DNA of 64,000 bases from Inquilinus limosus_F (GCF_051487185.1 NZ_JAHVDK010000005.1:124001-188000); one strand, 5' to 3'. Positions 1 to 8,839 are shown, counted from the stretch's first letter. Translations and numbers: made by a program. The notes: generated by a model not told the origin, from the sequence alone.

Positions 1-417
1 ATGGGCGTCGCGGCGGAAGCCGCGGTAGAAGTGATGGATCTGCTCATGCACCATCGTGTGGCGCGTGATGGTGTGCTCGAACTCCGCCGCCTGGGCCGCA
101 TTCGGCAGCTCGCCATGGAGCAGGAGATAGCAGACCTCGAGGAAGTTGCTCCTCTCCGCCAGATCGTCGATGGCGTAGCCGCGGTGCAGCAGGATGCCTT
201 CGTCGCCGTCGATGAAGGTGATCTGACTGTCGCAGGAGCCGGTCGAGGTGAAGCCGGGATCGTAGGTGAACATCCCGGTTTCGGCGTAGAGCTTGCGGAT
301 GTCGATGACGCTCGGGCCCATGGTCCCGTCGATCACGGGCAACTCCACCGACTTCCCGGTCGAGTTGTCGGTCAGCGTGACGGTCTTCTGCGCCACGGGG
401 GTCTTCGTATCGGGCAT
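1..417 (-). CDS. gltA: Citrate synthase, N-terminal part (runs off the window)
   Basis: Citrate synthase condenses oxaloacetate and acetyl-CoA at the entry of the TCA cycle in the cytoplasm. The first 139 codons are present; the rest lies beyond the left edge. The N-terminus has the type II bacterial beta-strand region followed by the conserved stretches DPGFTSTGSCDSQITFIDG and GILLHRGYAIDDLA, then the helix ending HEQIHHFYRGFRRDAH. The ATG is preceded by an AAGGA Shine-Dalgarno sequence, which fixes the start. It lies 185 bp downstream of gltX on the same strand, an arrangement usual in Rhodospirillales. The catalytic His and Asp lie in the missing part. Identification is secure. Confidence 0.95.
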   Translation of the reverse strand, partial: MPDTKTPVAQKTVTLTDNSTGKSVELPVIDGTMGPSVIDIRKLYAETGMFTYDPGFTSTGSCDSQITFIDGDEGILLHRGYAIDDLAERSNFLEVCYLLLHGELPNAAQAAEFEHTITRHTMVHEQIHHFYRGFRRDAH

Positions 418-602
418 GACGATGTCCTTGAGCGGGGGCTTCGTACTGGAAACGCAGATCATCCGCTCCGTCGGTCGCGAGGATAGTCGGCCGGCGGAGC
501 AAGATCAACGCGACTTGGGTCCTCCCGACGATGGATTTCGATCGCCTGTTTTTTAGGCGTTCTTGGGATTAGTCTTCCAGATCAAAATGTTACCGGACCC
601 CC

Positions 603-2012
603 TTAAGAGGGGCCGACAACATCGCGGATCCGCCGCAGCGCCTCATCGCGGCCGAGGATCGCGGCGACCTCGAAGATGCCCGGCGAGACGTTCGATCCGG
701 TCAACGCCGCGCGCAGCGGCTGGGCCACCTTGCCCAGCTTCAACCCCTCGGCCTCGGCGAAGCGGTTGACCTCGGCTTCCAGCGCCGCCTCGGTCCAGTC
801 GCTCAGGCCGGACAGCATCGGCAGCAGCCGGCCGACCAGGGCGCGGGCGTCATCGGTCAGGATCTTCTGCGCCGCTTCGTTCATCGGCAACGGGCCGGAG
901 CGGAGATAGAACAGCGCACTGTCGGCCAGCTCGACCAGCGTCTTGGCTCGCCGCTTCAGGCCGTTCATGCCGAGCAGCAGGATCGCGCGGTCGGCATCGT
1001 CGAGCGAGCGGCCGAGCGCGGTCTCGAGATTCGGCGTGATCCGCTCCACCAGTTCCGTGTCCGGCGTCTCGCGCATGTAGATGCCGTTCAGGTTCTCCAG
1101 CTTGGCGAAATCGAGCCGCGAGGGCGAACGGCCGACGCCGTCGAAGTCGAACCACTCGATCGCCTTCTCGGTCGGGATCACCTCGTCGTCGCCATGGCCC
1201 CAGCCGAGCCGCAGCAGGTAGTTGCGCAGTGCCGCCGGCAGGTAGCCCATGTCGCGATAGGCCTCGATGCCGAGCGCGCCGTGCCGCTTCGACAGCTTGG
1301 CCCCGTCGGGCCCGTGGATCAGCGGGATATGGGCGAAGTCCGGCGGGGTTGCGCCGATCGCGTTGTACAGCTGCACCTGGCGGAAGGTGTTGGTCAGGTG
1401 GTCGTCGCCGCGGATGATCTGGGTGATGCCCATGTCGATGTCGTCGACCACCACCGACAGCATGTAGACCGGCGTGCCGTCGGCACGCAGCAGCACCATG
1501 TCGTCGAGCTGGTCGTTGCGCACGGTGACCTGGCCCTGGACCTTGTCCTCGACCGTGGTCTCGCCGGTCCGCGGCGCCTTCAGCCGGATGACGGGATCGA
1601 CGCCCTTCGGCGCCTCGGCCGGGTCGCGGTCGCGCCAGTAGCTGGTGTAGGTGTGCAGCGGCTTGCCTTCGGCCCTGGCCCGCTCGCGCATCGCCTCCAG
1701 CTCCGCCGGCGAAAGCCAGCAGTGATAGGCCTTGCCTTCGGCCAAAAGCTGCCGGGCCACGGCGGCATGCCGCTCCCGCCGCTCGAACTGGGACACGATC
1801 TCGCCGTCCCAGTCCAGCCCGAACCAGGCCAGCCCGTCGATGATCTTCCGCACCGCGTCTTCGGTGGAGCGGGCGCGGTCGGTGTCCTCGATGCGCAGGC
1901 GGAAGACGCCGCCGTGGTGGCGTGCATAGAGCCAGTTGTACAGGGCCGTCCGGGCCCCGCCGATATGCAGGTAGCCGGTCGGGGAGGGGGCGAAACGGGT
2001 CACGACCGTCAT
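603..2012 (-). CDS. gltX: Glutamyl-tRNA synthetase
   Basis: This enzyme charges tRNA-Glu (and, in many alphaproteobacteria, tRNA-Gln for later amidation). The 469-residue protein opens with MTVVTRFAPSPTGYLHIGG, which contains the class I HIGH-type signature HIGG. The KMSKS counterpart appears as KLSKRHG in the second half of the Rossmann domain, followed by the helical anticodon-binding domain. The length matches the family. The reading frame stays open for about 137 more codons upstream, but that extension is unlike the family, so the ATG just before the catalytic domain is chosen. It is divergent from comEC, with well under 100 bp between the starts, so the two promoters must be compact or overlapping. 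Confidence 0.96.
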   Translation of the reverse strand: MTVVTRFAPSPTGYLHIGGARTALYNWLYARHHGGVFRLRIEDTDRARSTEDAVRKIIDGLAWFGLDWDGEIVSQFERRERHAAVARQLLAEGKAYHCWLSPAELEAMRERARAEGKPLHTYTSYWRDRDPAEAPKGVDPVIRLKAPRTGETTVEDKVQGQVTVRNDQLDDMVLLRADGTPVYMLSVVVDDIDMGITQIIRGDDHLTNTFRQVQLYNAIGATPPDFAHIPLIHGPDGAKLSKRHGALGIEAYRDMGYLPAALRNYLLRLGWGHGDDEVIPTEKAIEWFDFDGVGRSPSRLDFAKLENLNGIYMRETPDTELVERITPNLETALGRSLDDADRAILLLGMNGLKRRAKTLVELADSALFYLRSGPLPMNEAAQKILTDDARALVGRLLPMLSGLSDWTEAALEAEVNRFAEAEGLKLGKVAQPLRAALTGSNVSPGIFEVAAILGRDEALRRIRDVVGPS

Positions 2013-2076
2013 GGGCCAAATTCCACAGGGGCTGCTACGATGAATGCGAGAGGTCCATAGCATAGGCCTTCGGCCC

Positions 2077-4245
2077 ATGGCTAATGCGGGGGCATCGGTC
2101 GGAGTTCCGAAGTCCGTGCGGGCGTCGCTGCGGCGGCTCGGGCCCGGCGGATGGCGGATTGCCCGGCCGGATTGGGCGGGATTGTTCGATGCCCTGGCCG
2201 GCGGCGTGCGGCGCCGGCTGGTGCTGCTGGTGCCGTGCGGCCTCGGTACCGGCATCGGCATGTATTTCGCCCTGCCGTCGGAGCCGCCGCTCGCGGCCGG
2301 GCTGGGGGCACTGGTCCTATCCGGCCTGCTGACGCTGCTGCTGCGCCGGCGGCCGCGGGCGCTGTGCTTCGCCGCGCTGCTGCTGGCCGTCGCGGTCGGC
2401 TTCCTGGCGGCGGAGCTGCGCACCCGGATGGTGTCGGCACCGCTGCTCGACCGCGAGCGGCGCAGCCTCGTGACCGGAACGGTCGAAAGCGTCGATCTGC
2501 TCCCGCACGGCGTGCGTGTGGTGCTCGACGAGCTGACGGTGGAGGGGCTGGCGCCGGAGGCGACCCCGGCGGCGGTGCGGCTGCGGCTGCTCGGCGCGGA
2601 GCAGGCGCCCGCGGCCGGGGACCGGATCCGGGTGCGGGCGACGCTGGCGCCGGTGGATGGCCCGGCCTATCCGGGCGGCTTCGACTTTCGGCGGCAACTA
2701 TTCTTCCAGGGCATCGGCGGCACCGGCTTCGCCATGGGGCGGGTGGAGCGGCTGGATGCCGTCGACCCGGCGCCGTCCAGCCTGGCCCGGCTGCAGGACG
2801 GCATCGCCGCCCGGGTGCGGGCACAGATCGGCGGCGATGCCGGCGCCATCGCCGTCGCCTTCCTGACCGGCGAGCGGGCCGGGATCAGCGACCAGGCCAA
2901 CGAGGCGATGCGCGATTCCGGCCTGGCCCATCTGCTGTCGATCTCTGGCATCCATATCAGCCTGGTGGCGATCCTGCTGCTCGGCGGCATCCGGCTGGGC
3001 CTGGCGCTGGTCGAGCCGGTGGCGCTGCGCTGGCCGATCAAAAAATGGGCGGCCGGCGTCGCCCTCCTCGGCATCATCGTCTACACGGTGCTGGTCGGTG
3101 CTTCCGTGCCGACCGTGCGGTCCTGCGTCATGACCGGCGTGGTGCTGCTGGCGGTGATGGCCGACCGCGTGGCGATCTCGATGCGGCTCGTCGCCCTGGC
3201 GGCCACCGTGGTCCTGCTGACCGTGCCCGAGGCTTTGCCGGGACCGAGCTTCCAGATGTCCTTCGCCGCGGTGATCGCGCTGATCGCGGCCTATGAGGCG
3301 CTGCGGCCGCATCTCGCCCGATGGCGGGGCGAGGCTGGGCCGGCCCGCCGCGTCCTGCTCTATCTTGGCGGCATCGTGCTGACCACCCTGGTCGCCACGG
3401 TCGCGACCACGCCCTTCGCCATCTTCCATTTCCAGCGCTTCGCCCCGCTGGCGGTGGCCGCCAACCTGATGGCGATCCCGCTGACCTCGCTCTGGATCAT
3501 GCCCTGCGTGCTGCTGGCCTATCCGGCCATGCTGCTGGGCCTCGACGGATTGGTGCTGCCGCTGCTGGGCTGGGGCATCGAGGCGATGCTGTGGGTGGCG
3601 AACACCGTCTCCGCCTGGCCGCTGGCCGCCTTCGCCGTGCCGGCGATTCCGGCCTGGGGGCTGGTCGCCGGCGCGGTCGGCGGGCTGTGGCTCTGCCTCG
3701 CCGCGGGGCGGCTGCGCCTTCTGGGGTTGCTCGCCCTGCCGGCGATCCTGGTGGCGGCGCTGTCGGCGCCGCAGCCGCAGATCCTGGTCGACGCCACCGG
3801 CCGGCTGGCGGCGGTGCGGGTGCCGGACGGGAGCCTCGCCTTCTCGACCCGCCGCAGCGAACGCTTCATCCGCGAGATCTGGCTGCGGGCCGAGGCGGCG
3901 GCGGAGGACGCGCCCTGGCCGCCGCAGGGCGCCGCGGCCGGCGGGCGGCTGGCCTGCGACCCGCGCGGCTGCGTCTACCGCTTCGGCGACAGGACGGTCG
4001 CCTTCACCCGCGACGGCGAGGGTTTCGACGACGACTGCGCCGGTGCCGATCTCGTGATCACCGATCTGGTGGCGCCGCGCTGGTGCCGGCCGCGCTTCGG
4101 CGTCTGGGACCGCTTCGACCTGCGCCGCGCCGGCGGCATCGCCGTCGATCTGTCCGGCCCGGAGCCGGAGGTGGCCACGGTGGCCGAGGCGGTCGGCGAC
4201 CGTCCCTGGGCCCCGGCGCCGTTCCGCGCGGCGGCGCCCGAGTGA
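2077..4245 (+). CDS. comEC: ComEC/Rec2-family DNA-uptake channel protein
   Basis: ComEC forms the inner-membrane channel that passes single-stranded DNA into the cytoplasm during natural transformation. The 722-residue product has an early hydrophobic pair of segments, an OB-like DUF4131 region (residues about 100–220), and then the polytopic Competence domain with the conserved helix HLLSISGIHISLVAILLL. The C-terminal portion is shorter than the full metallo-beta-lactamase domain of Bacillus ComEC and lacks its HxHxDH motif, as is usual in alphaproteobacteria. An in-frame ATG 33 bp upstream would also work, but it leaves only 31 bp to the divergent gltX. Its stop is four bases from the convergent dioxygenase gene. 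No other competence gene is in the window. Confidence 0.88.
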   Translation: MANAGASVGVPKSVRASLRRLGPGGWRIARPDWAGLFDALAGGVRRRLVLLVPCGLGTGIGMYFALPSEPPLAAGLGALVLSGLLTLLLRRRPRALCFAALLLAVAVGFLAAELRTRMVSAPLLDRERRSLVTGTVESVDLLPHGVRVVLDELTVEGLAPEATPAAVRLRLLGAEQAPAAGDRIRVRATLAPVDGPAYPGGFDFRRQLFFQGIGGTGFAMGRVERLDAVDPAPSSLARLQDGIAARVRAQIGGDAGAIAVAFLTGERAGISDQANEAMRDSGLAHLLSISGIHISLVAILLLGGIRLGLALVEPVALRWPIKKWAAGVALLGIIVYTVLVGASVPTVRSCVMTGVVLLAVMADRVAISMRLVALAATVVLLTVPEALPGPSFQMSFAAVIALIAAYEALRPHLARWRGEAGPARRVLLYLGGIVLTTLVATVATTPFAIFHFQRFAPLAVAANLMAIPLTSLWIMPCVLLAYPAMLLGLDGLVLPLLGWGIEAMLWVANTVSAWPLAAFAVPAIPAWGLVAGAVGGLWLCLAAGRLRLLGLLALPAILVAALSAPQPQILVDATGRLAAVRVPDGSLAFSTRRSERFIREIWLRAEAAAEDAPWPPQGAAAGGRLACDPRGCVYRFGDRTVAFTRDGEGFDDDCAGADLVITDLVAPRWCRPRFGVWDRFDLRRAGGIAVDLSGPEPEVATVAEAVGDRPWAPAPFRAAAPE

Positions 4246-4249
4246 CCGG

Positions 4250-5104
4250 TCAGCGCGCCGTCGCCATCATCCGGCCTTCGGCGTTGCCGGCCTTGGCCGC
4301 GTCCAGCACCTCGGGATAGGGGTAGTTCAGCCCCAGCAGCTGGCGCAGGTCGGGGCTGGCCTGCTCGACGAAGGCACGGGGCAGGGCGGCCGGCATGTCC
4401 TCCATCGGCTTCACGAATTTCGGCAGGTACTGGATCAGGATCGCCGACCGGTCCTGCCGCGACCGGTTCGGCATGGCGCAGTGCCAGACCGCGCCGAAGA
4501 ACACGACGGTGTCGCCCGGCTCGCCCAGCATGCGGGCGCAGCGCTCGTGGAAGCGGTCGCTTTCGGCCGGGTAGCGCAGCGCCTTCTGCGTCCCCGGCAC
4601 ATAGGCGGTGGCGCCGGTCTCCTCGGTGAAGGGGTCCAGCAGGATCGTCGCCTGGGCATTCAGCGGGAAGGAGCCGTTGATCCGCACCGGATGCGATTCC
4701 GGCTTGTGCATGTCCCAGTAGGGATAGTCGATGTGCGGCTCCTGGCCCGGGCCGCCGGGCAGGATGCGGTTGGCCGCGATCGACCCCATGATGAACTCGC
4801 TGCCCAGGAAGGCTCGCATCACCGCCATCAGCGTCGGATGCGCCGCCATGCGCGAGAACACCTCGCCCTTGGCCAGCAGGTTCCACACCCGGCGCTGCAG
4901 GTCGATCCGGCCTTCCTGCTCGGCCGCGCCCTGGAAATGCGTGACCTTGGGGGCGCCGCTCTCGGATTCGCGCATCACCACGGCGCGCGCCTCGGCGATC
5001 TCCGCCGGGGTGAACAGGCCGCGCAGCAGCACCGCGCCCGGGCCGTCCAGCAGCTCCGCCACGATCTCCGCCGGGTCGAGGGTGTCCTGGGTAAAGGTCT
5101 TCAT
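4250..5104 (-). CDS. Phytanoyl-CoA dioxygenase (PhyH) family protein
   Basis: This is a predicted Fe(II)/2-oxoglutarate-dependent oxygenase of 284 residues; the substrate is unknown. The metal triad is visible as HID in EPHIDYPYWD and a distal His in VWHCAMPNRS, with the following Arg as the likely 2-oxoglutarate ligand. The start ATG has a strong GGAGGAA Shine-Dalgarno; the frame runs further upstream, but only across the operator. It is divergent from a Gfo/Idh/MocA oxidoreductase, and the two share one perfect palindrome of LacI type. Co-regulation with that sugar-type dehydrogenase suggests a role in carbohydrate or secondary-metabolite degradation, which is inference. Confidence 0.85.
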   Translation of the reverse strand: MKTFTQDTLDPAEIVAELLDGPGAVLLRGLFTPAEIAEARAVVMRESESGAPKVTHFQGAAEQEGRIDLQRRVWNLLAKGEVFSRMAAHPTLMAVMRAFLGSEFIMGSIAANRILPGGPGQEPHIDYPYWDMHKPESHPVRINGSFPLNAQATILLDPFTEETGATAYVPGTQKALRYPAESDRFHERCARMLGEPGDTVVFFGAVWHCAMPNRSRQDRSAILIQYLPKFVKPMEDMPAALPRAFVEQASPDLRQLLGLNYPYPEVLDAAKAGNAEGRMMATAR

Positions 5105-5133
5105 GCGTTCCTCCCTTTCTCGGATAGCAGCGT

Positions 5134-5163
5134 ACCCGATTTGCAAGCGCTTGCAAATCGGGT
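5134..5163. promoter_or_regulatory. Perfect 30-bp palindromic LacI-family operator
   Basis: Two 15-bp arms meet with no spacer; the core TTGCAAGCGCTTGCAA has the central CG and dyad typical of LacI/GalR operators. It lies between the divergent dioxygenase and Gfo/Idh/MocA genes. On the + strand, TTGCAA at 5151–5156 with a 16-bp spacer and TAGAGT at 5173–5178 makes a plausible sigma-70 promoter, so the operator would cover the -35 element and repress the rightward gene (and probably the leftward one). A LacI-family regulator gene lies about 2.6 kb away and is the obvious candidate ligand; that link is inferred. Confidence 0.85.
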
Positions 5164-5209
5164 GGAGGCCGATAGAGTCGGGAGAACGAGCGGGCAGGGA
5201 GGATCAAAG

Positions 5210-6337
5210 ATGACGCGGACGCTGCGGATCGGGCTGATCGGCGCCGGTTATATGGGCAAGGCCCACACCATCGGCCTGCAGCTGGTGCGCACGGCGTTTC
5301 AGCCGCCGCTGATCCCGGTCTGCGAGATGATCTGCAGCACCACGGAGGAGGGTGCGGCCAGGCACGCCGAGGCCTGGGGATGGAACCGCTCGACCGCGGA
5401 CTGGCGGGCGCTGGTGGCCGATCCGGCGGTCGACGCGGTCATCATCGCCACACCGCCGCGCACCCACCTGGCGATGGCGACCGAGGCGCTGCGTCTGGGC
5501 AAGCCGGTGTTCTGCGAGAAGCCCCTGGGTTGCGACCCGGCCGAATCCAGGGCGATGGTGGAGGCGGCGGAGGCGGCAGGCGTCACGACCATGGTCGGCT
5601 TCAACTACATCCGTACCCCGGCCAGCCAGCTGGCCAAGCAGATCATCGCTTCCGGCGAGATCGGCGAGGTGATCCAGGTCACCGCCGAGCATGTCGAGGA
5701 CTATCTGCACGACCCGCGGGCACCGGCCTCCTGGCGCACCCGGATCGCCACCGCGACCGAGGCCGGGGCGCTGGGCGATGTCGCCCCGCACATCATCAAC
5801 GCCTGCCTGCGGCTGGTCGGGCCGATCGAGTCGCTGGTGGCGGATCTGAACATCGTTCAGCCGGTGCGTCCGGGGCCTGAGGGCGAGGAGCGGGTCGAGA
5901 ACGACGACCAGGGCCAGATGCTGCTCCGCTTCGCCAACGGCGCCACCGGCTCGCTCAGCTTCAGCCGCGTCGCCGCCGGCCGGAAGATGGGCTACACCTA
6001 CCGCATCACCGGCACCAAGGGCGCCCTGGCCTTCGACCAGGAGAACCAGAACGAGCTCTGGCTCTACGATGCCGCGCGGCCGACGGCGCGCCAGGGCTTT
6101 CAGCGCCTGCTGACCGGGCCGGCGCACCCCGACTACCTGGCCTTCAACCAGGGCGTCGGCCACGGCACCGGCTACAACGAGCAGATCGCGATCGAGGCGC
6201 GCGACTTCCTGGAGGCGGTGGCGACCGGCCGGCCGGTCTGGCCGACCTTCCGCGACGGCTGGGAGGTCGACCGGGTCGTGGCCGCCGCCCTTCGCTCGGC
6301 CCGCGAGCGCGCCTGGGTGCGGATCGCGGAGGTTTGA
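5210..6337 (+). CDS. Gfo/Idh/MocA family oxidoreductase
   Basis: A predicted NAD(P)-dependent dehydrogenase of 375 residues acting on a sugar, inositol or related polyol. The N-terminal Rossmann fold begins IGLIGAGYMGKAHTIG (GxGxxG), followed by the family motif EKPLGCDP that places the catalytic Lys, and a C-terminal alpha/beta substrate domain with GALGDVAPHIINACLRLVG. The ATG follows GGGAGGATCAAAG, a good ribosome binding site. A much longer open frame upstream overlaps the divergent gene and is ignored. Expression is probably under the shared LacI palindrome immediately upstream. The exact substrate cannot be read from sequence. Confidence 0.9.
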   Translation: MTRTLRIGLIGAGYMGKAHTIGLQLVRTAFQPPLIPVCEMICSTTEEGAARHAEAWGWNRSTADWRALVADPAVDAVIIATPPRTHLAMATEALRLGKPVFCEKPLGCDPAESRAMVEAAEAAGVTTMVGFNYIRTPASQLAKQIIASGEIGEVIQVTAEHVEDYLHDPRAPASWRTRIATATEAGALGDVAPHIINACLRLVGPIESLVADLNIVQPVRPGPEGEERVENDDQGQMLLRFANGATGSLSFSRVAAGRKMGYTYRITGTKGALAFDQENQNELWLYDAARPTARQGFQRLLTGPAHPDYLAFNQGVGHGTGYNEQIAIEARDFLEAVATGRPVWPTFRDGWEVDRVVAAALRSARERAWVRIAEV

Positions 6338-6340
6338 GCC

Positions 6341-7063
6341 TCAGCGCAGCCGCGAACGCGCCGTCGGCGACAGCAGCGCCACCTCGGGCGGCTGGGCCAG
6401 ATGCGGCCGCAGCGCCGCGGCGAAGTCCGGGGCGAGGGCGGCGGCATGGCGCTCATAAGCGGCGCGGTCGGGGAAGCGGGAGAACCAGACGAAGACCCGA
6501 GCGTCCGCACGCACCGGCAGGGCCGGGAAGCCGTTCTCGGCGTGCTCGCTGACGAAGGCCGCCAGGATGGGTATGCCGGCATCGCGCAGCGCGGGGGCCA
6601 GGACGGTCTCGAACACCTTCGGAGATCTGGCCTCTGCCGCCGGGTCCAGATGCCAGATGGTGGCCACGATGATCCCGTCGGGAAGCGCGCCCTGACCCGG
6701 GGCAGGGCGGTCGCAGTCGAGCCGGAACCCCGCTTCCGGATGCGCCGGCCGCAGCAGCAGGACGTCGTCCGAATCGATCATGGAGGCGTTGGCGGCGTCG
6801 CGGTGCGCCTGCCAGACCGGCCCGCCATAGAAGGCGCGCAGCGACTCCGTCCTTGAACGCATGTCCGGAAAGCCGCGCAGCCAGACGAAATGGTCGGCCG
6901 CGTCGAGATCGCGGAACTGGCCGATGACGTCGATCCCGACCGCCTCCTGCGTCTCGACGAATTCCCGGTCGAACAGCGCGATCAGCGCCTCGCGCTGCCC
7001 GGGACGCAGCGTGTAGCGCCGCAGCTCCACGATCGGGCTGAAACTCCGAATCGCTCCCACCAT
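6341..7063 (-). CDS. NIPSNAP family protein
   Basis: A 240-residue protein with two tandem NIPSNAP-type alpha/beta-barrel halves: the first begins VELRRYTLRPGQREALIALF and contains FVWLRGFPDM, the second carries VFVWFSRFPDRAAYERH. Members of this family are often small dimeric barrels of unclear function, frequently controlled by a neighbouring TetR regulator. The ATG is preceded by AAGGAGACGC. It is divergent from a TetR gene across an 81-bp gap holding two copies of an operator-like repeat. Its stop is three bases from the convergent oxidoreductase stop. Confidence 0.8.
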   Translation of the reverse strand: MVGAIRSFSPIVELRRYTLRPGQREALIALFDREFVETQEAVGIDVIGQFRDLDAADHFVWLRGFPDMRSRTESLRAFYGGPVWQAHRDAANASMIDSDDVLLLRPAHPEAGFRLDCDRPAPGQGALPDGIIVATIWHLDPAAEARSPKVFETVLAPALRDAGIPILAAFVSEHAENGFPALPVRADARVFVWFSRFPDRAAYERHAAALAPDFAAALRPHLAQPPEVALLSPTARSRLR

Positions 7064-7076
7064 GCGTCTCCTTGAA

Positions 7077-7120
7077 AACAGACCGGTTGTCCGGTTCTAA
7101 AACAGACTGATTGTCCGGTT
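7077..7120. promoter_or_regulatory. Duplicated TetR operator-like repeat
   Basis: Two direct copies of a 20-bp unit, AACAGACCGGTTGTCCGGTT and AACAGACTGATTGTCCGGTT, start 24 bp apart. Each contains a GAC-N5-GTC dyad, similar to operators of LmrA/YxaF-type TetR proteins. The TTGTCC of the second copy, with TAGGGT at 7133–7138, could be the -35/-10 of the rightward TetR gene, so binding would autorepress it and silence the divergent NIPSNAP gene. Confidence 0.7.
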
Positions 7121-7144
7121 GAGTCAATATGCTAGGGTCGCGGC

Positions 7145-7774
7145 ATGACCGAGACGGCGAGCGGAAACACGCGGAAGCGCAGCTACGACCCCGAGGGGAT
7201 GCGGCGGCGCCTGCTGGACGTGGCGGCGGAGGCGTTCCAGTCCCGCGGCTATCAGGCCACCGGCATGCATGAGCTGATGCGCGAGGCCGGGGTGACAGGC
7301 GGGGCGCTGTATCATCACTTCCCGACCAAGAAGGCGCTCGGCCTTGCGGTCATCCGCGACCGGGTGGCGCGGGAGGTGGAGGAGACCTGGATCGAGCCCC
7401 TCCGCGCGGCGCCGGACGCGCTGCAGGGCATCGCCGGGGTGTTCGAGCGCATCGCCGCGGGGCTGCGGCGCGGCGCCGTCTCGGGCTGTCCGCTGAACAA
7501 CCTGGCGCTGGAGCTGTCGCTGGCCGATCCGGAGTTCCGCACTGCGCTGCAGACAGTGTTCGAGGCCTGGCGCACGGCGATCGCGGACCGGCTGCGGGCC
7601 GACCAGGCGGCCGGCCGGCTGGCGGCAGCGGAAACCGACGACCTCGCCGCCTTCGTCGTCGCCGCCTATTCCGGGGCGATGGCGCAGGCCAAGGCGCAGC
7701 AGGACGCGGCCCCGCTGGAGGCCTGCGCCCGGCAGCTGATGCGGTGCCTGGAGGGGTTGAGGACCGGTCCCTAG
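7145..7774 (+). CDS. TetR/AcrR family regulator (LmrA/YxaF-like)
   Basis: A 209-residue repressor with an N-terminal helix-turn-helix in which YQATGMHELMREAGVTGG and ALYHHFPTKKALGLAVI form the recognition region, followed by a ligand-binding domain. The motif SGCPLNNLALELS is characteristic of the LmrA/YxaF subgroup. The inducer is unknown. Divergence from the NIPSNAP gene and the paired repeats in between make autoregulation and control of that gene the best model. The stop overlaps the stop of the convergent LacI gene by four bases. Confidence 0.88.
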   Translation: MTETASGNTRKRSYDPEGMRRRLLDVAAEAFQSRGYQATGMHELMREAGVTGGALYHHFPTKKALGLAVIRDRVAREVEETWIEPLRAAPDALQGIAGVFERIAAGLRRGAVSGCPLNNLALELSLADPEFRTALQTVFEAWRTAIADRLRADQAAGRLAAAETDDLAAFVVAAYSGAMAQAKAQQDAAPLEACARQLMRCLEGLRTGP

Positions 7775-8793
7775 AGGCTGTCCCGCTCGACCAGGGCGAT
7801 GTCGAACAGACGGCCTCGGATCGGATGATCCGCGTCGGCCAGGCGGGCGGCGATCTGGTCGATGGCGTGGCGCACCATCTCGGCCATGGGCTGGCGGATC
7901 GTGGTCAGGCGATAACCGGGCCAGGCGGCTAGCGGCATGTCGTCGAAGCCGACCACGCCGATCTCCTCCGGCACCGCGAGCCCACGCTCGCGGCAGGCGT
8001 CGATGGCGCCGAGCGCCAGGATGTCGTCGCCGCAGAACACCGCCTGCGGCCGGTCTCGGTCGAGCAGGGCGTGCATGCCGCGGCGGCCGTGCTCATGCGA
8101 ATAGTCGCCGGCGAACGCCGTGGCCACGGGCCGCAGGCCGCCCTTGGCCAAGCCCTGCGTGAAGCCGGCGGCGCGATCGACGGAAGACGAGTCGGTCTCC
8201 GCCCCGCCCAGGAAGGCCAGACGCCGCAGGCCGCGCGCCAGCATCGCCTCGGCGACCAGGCGTCCGCCGGCAACGTTGTCGACTGTCACGACCGGCACCG
8301 GCGTCTCCGGCCCGGCCCGGCCGAATACATGCACCACCGGCAGCCCGGCGCGGGCACAGGATTCGGCGAAACCCTCCGGCGGTGCGGAGGTGGCGATCAG
8401 CACCGCATCGACACTGTATTGCAGCATCATGTCGAGCGCGGAATCGGCGCCGCCTTCGTCCGACAGGTTGGCGATCAGCGGCCGCAGCCCGCGGCGCTGC
8501 AACTCCCGCGTGAACAGGTCGAACACATCCATGAAGGCGGGATTGGCGAAATGGGTCGAGACCAGCCCGACCAGCTCGGTCCGGCCGGTCATCAGGCTGC
8601 GCGCCAGCTGGTTGGGGCGGTAGCCCAGCGCCTCCGCCGCCGCCAGCACCCGGGCCCGCGTCCGGGGCGAGACGCTGGCGTGCTTGGTGAAGGTGCGGGA
8701 GACGGCGGAGATCGATACGCCGGCCGCCTCGGCGACCTGCTGCGCCGTGACCCGCTCGGACCTCGGCGGCCGCTGCCCGGCCCGGCTGCTCAC
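7771..8793 (-). CDS. LacI family transcriptional regulator
   Basis: A 340-residue regulator. The N-terminal helix-turn-helix reads TAQQVAEAAGVSISAVSRTF, followed by the hinge helix LGYRPNQLARSLMTGR and a periplasmic-binding-protein-like effector domain with the dimerisation segment VVGFDDMPLAAWPGYRLTTI. The start is GTG with GGAGG about six bases upstream. It is the only LacI gene in the window, so it is the natural candidate to bind the perfect TTGCAAGCGCTTGCAA palindrome at 5.15 kb. Its own upstream gap is only 46 bp and shows no such site, so it may be read from further upstream. Confidence 0.92.
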   Translation of the reverse strand: MSSRAGQRPPRSERVTAQQVAEAAGVSISAVSRTFTKHASVSPRTRARVLAAAEALGYRPNQLARSLMTGRTELVGLVSTHFANPAFMDVFDLFTRELQRRGLRPLIANLSDEGGADSALDMMLQYSVDAVLIATSAPPEGFAESCARAGLPVVHVFGRAGPETPVPVVTVDNVAGGRLVAEAMLARGLRRLAFLGGAETDSSSVDRAAGFTQGLAKGGLRPVATAFAGDYSHEHGRRGMHALLDRDRPQAVFCGDDILALGAIDACRERGLAVPEEIGVVGFDDMPLAAWPGYRLTTIRQPMAEMVRHAIDQIAARLADADHPIRGRLFDIALVERDSL

Positions 8794-8839
8794 GGCGCGC
8801 CTCCGAAACGGAGGCTTTCCGGTCCGGAAGGGTGCCCGA

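Noticed and set aside
543..559. Inverted repeat CGCCT-GTTTTTT-AGGCG between gltX and gltA, looking like a terminator
   Set aside because: The T-run lies in the loop, not after the stem, and the stem is only five pairs, so it is not a convincing intrinsic terminator on either strand.
2013..2423. N-terminal extension of glutamyl-tRNA synthetase
   Set aside because: The extra ~137 residues are Ser/Arg/Pro-rich, typical of an antisense frame of comEC, and precede a complete family N-terminus.
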